Shown here: in pieces, positions 5,172 through 5,597 of the stretch | How positions within the stretch are numbered: the first letter of the stretch is position 1 | Layout of the letters: every line of letters begins with the position of its first letter | From: Clostridia bacterium | GTDB taxonomy: Bacteria > Bacillota > Clostridia > Oscillospirales > Oscillospiraceae | Length of the DNA stretch: 5,597 bases | NCBI GenBank assembly: GCA_021153265.1 | Contig: JAGKTU010000104.1 | Span: 1 to 5,597, forward strand | Direction: 5' to 3' | Notes under the pieces: model-generated | Seen by the model: the letters and a program-made list of their open reading frames with translations, nothing else | Database searches by the model: none | Told to the model about the DNA's origin: nothing | Program-made: the position numbers and the translations under genes

Positions 5172-5597
5172 GTGTACGCGGTTCTTCTTGACTTTAATGG
5201 AACTATGATTTTTGACTCAAGCCTCCACTCGGAGGCTTGGTCGAAAATCTATCGGGAACTATATCCCGACGATACATCCCCTCCGGATACGCGACTGATC
5301 TGCGGGCCTAACAATGAGTCCATTTTGAAAAAGATGGCTCCCTGGCTCAACGCGCAGGAGCGTATCCGATACTCTGAGTATAAAGAGAGCCTGTATCGCG
5401 ATGCCTGTAAAGCCAAAGGCGAAAAATTGCGTCTTGTTTCCGGAACCGAAGAATTTCTGGAATATCTGCGCCTTCGCGGCATCCCCTTTGCCCTTGCAAG
5501 TGCCTCCATTGAATCCAATATCGACTTTTTCTTCGAGACTTTCGGTCTGAACCGGTGGTTTCGGAAAGAAGATGTTGTATATGATGACGGTAGCTAC
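5172..5597 (+). CDS. HAD-superfamily hydrolase with cap domain (β-phosphoglucomutase/sugar-phosphatase-like), N-terminal 142 residues; runs off right edge
   Basis: Cytoplasmic HAD enzymes transfer or remove phosphate through an Asp nucleophile. Motif I is YAVLLDFNGTM (residues 2-12): Asp7 is the nucleophile, while the second acidic position, the usual general acid/base, is Asn9. A helical cap like that of β-phosphoglucomutase seems to cover about residues 16-85 (HSEAWSKIYREL at 19-30). Motif II is in FALASAS (106-112), with Ser110 the phosphate-binding residue. The motif III lysine and motif IV acidic residues lie at or beyond the edge. The start is inferred as GTG 5172: an in-frame stop at 5166-5168 leaves no earlier start, and the next ATG falls inside motif I. 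No Shine-Dalgarno site is visible, so it may depend on coupling to EIID 14 nt upstream. Codon use is ordinary (CGG, CGA, CGC, CGT mixed), unlike EIID. Likely a sugar-phosphate phosphatase or mutase for the imported sugar; this is inference. Confidence 0.87.
   Translation, partial: MYAVLLDFNGTMIFDSSLHSEAWSKIYRELYPDDTSPPDTRLICGPNNESILKKMAPWLNAQERIRYSEYKESLYRDACKAKGEKLRLVSGTEEFLEYLRLRGIPFALASASIESNIDFFFETFGLNRWFRKEDVVYDDGSY
5214..5242 (+). other. Strong stem-loop in the mRNA just inside the HAD coding region
   Basis: CAAGCCTCC (5218-5226) and GGAGGCTTG (5231-5239) form a perfect 9-bp stem with a 4-nt ACTC loop. With one bulged T it extends by GAC/GTC to 12 bp. It covers codons about 15-24 of the HAD gene and is not followed by a U tract, so it is not an intrinsic terminator. 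It could protect the 3' end of the PTS part of the message or reduce HAD translation. Confidence 0.55.

Noticed and set aside
5214..5242. Intrinsic terminator after the PTS genes
   Set aside because: The stem is strong, but no U-rich tract follows on either strand and it lies inside the HAD coding sequence, whose frame stays open.

Overview
The window looks like a carbohydrate-uptake and catabolism locus from a Gram-positive anaerobe of the Clostridia, most likely an Oscillospiraceae/Ruminococcaceae-type gut bacterium. This is an inference from three things: strong purine-rich Shine-Dalgarno sites, moderately high GC with CCC/CTG/GGC/GCT-rich codon use, and a mannose-family PTS of the kind common in Firmicutes. 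No RNA gene, CRISPR array, insertion sequence or intrinsic terminator was found.

The layout is two divergent transcription units around a roughly 200-bp AT-rich control region (about 2679-2897). Leftward run an AraC-family regulator (2678-1491), a Gfo/Idh/MocA NAD(P)-dependent oxidoreductase (1431-466) and the N-terminal half of a class II ketose-bisphosphate aldolase of the tagatose/fructose-bisphosphate type (443 to beyond the left edge). Gaps between them are 59 and 22 nt. Rightward run PTS EIIB (2898-3374), EIIC (3420-4340) and EIID (4330-5157) of the mannose/N-acetylgalactosamine family, then the start of a HAD-superfamily hydrolase (5172 to beyond the right edge) with only a 14-nt gap.

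Inferred working model: EIIB/C/D import and phosphorylate a hexose, amino sugar or ketose. The oxidoreductase and the HAD protein could modify or dephosphorylate the sugar phosphate, and the aldolase could split a ketose-bisphosphate into triose phosphates. The AraC protein, encoded back to back with the PTS, is the obvious candidate regulator. An EIIA subunit is not in the window. The three PTS genes, especially EIIC and EIID, show the strong CGT/CTG codon bias of highly expressed genes; the other genes do not.

The points most worth a second look are: an apparent extra segment of about 40 residues in the C-terminal part of EIIC; a HAD motif I in which the second Asp is Asn (DFNGT); a strong 9-12 bp mRNA hairpin just inside the HAD gene; a perfect 7-bp inverted repeat just upstream of the PTS promoter; and the combination of an amino-sugar-type PTS with a Gfo/Idh/MocA oxidoreductase. 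The individual protein families are known. I see no clear evidence of a wholly new system, but the substrate and the pathway are not obvious.
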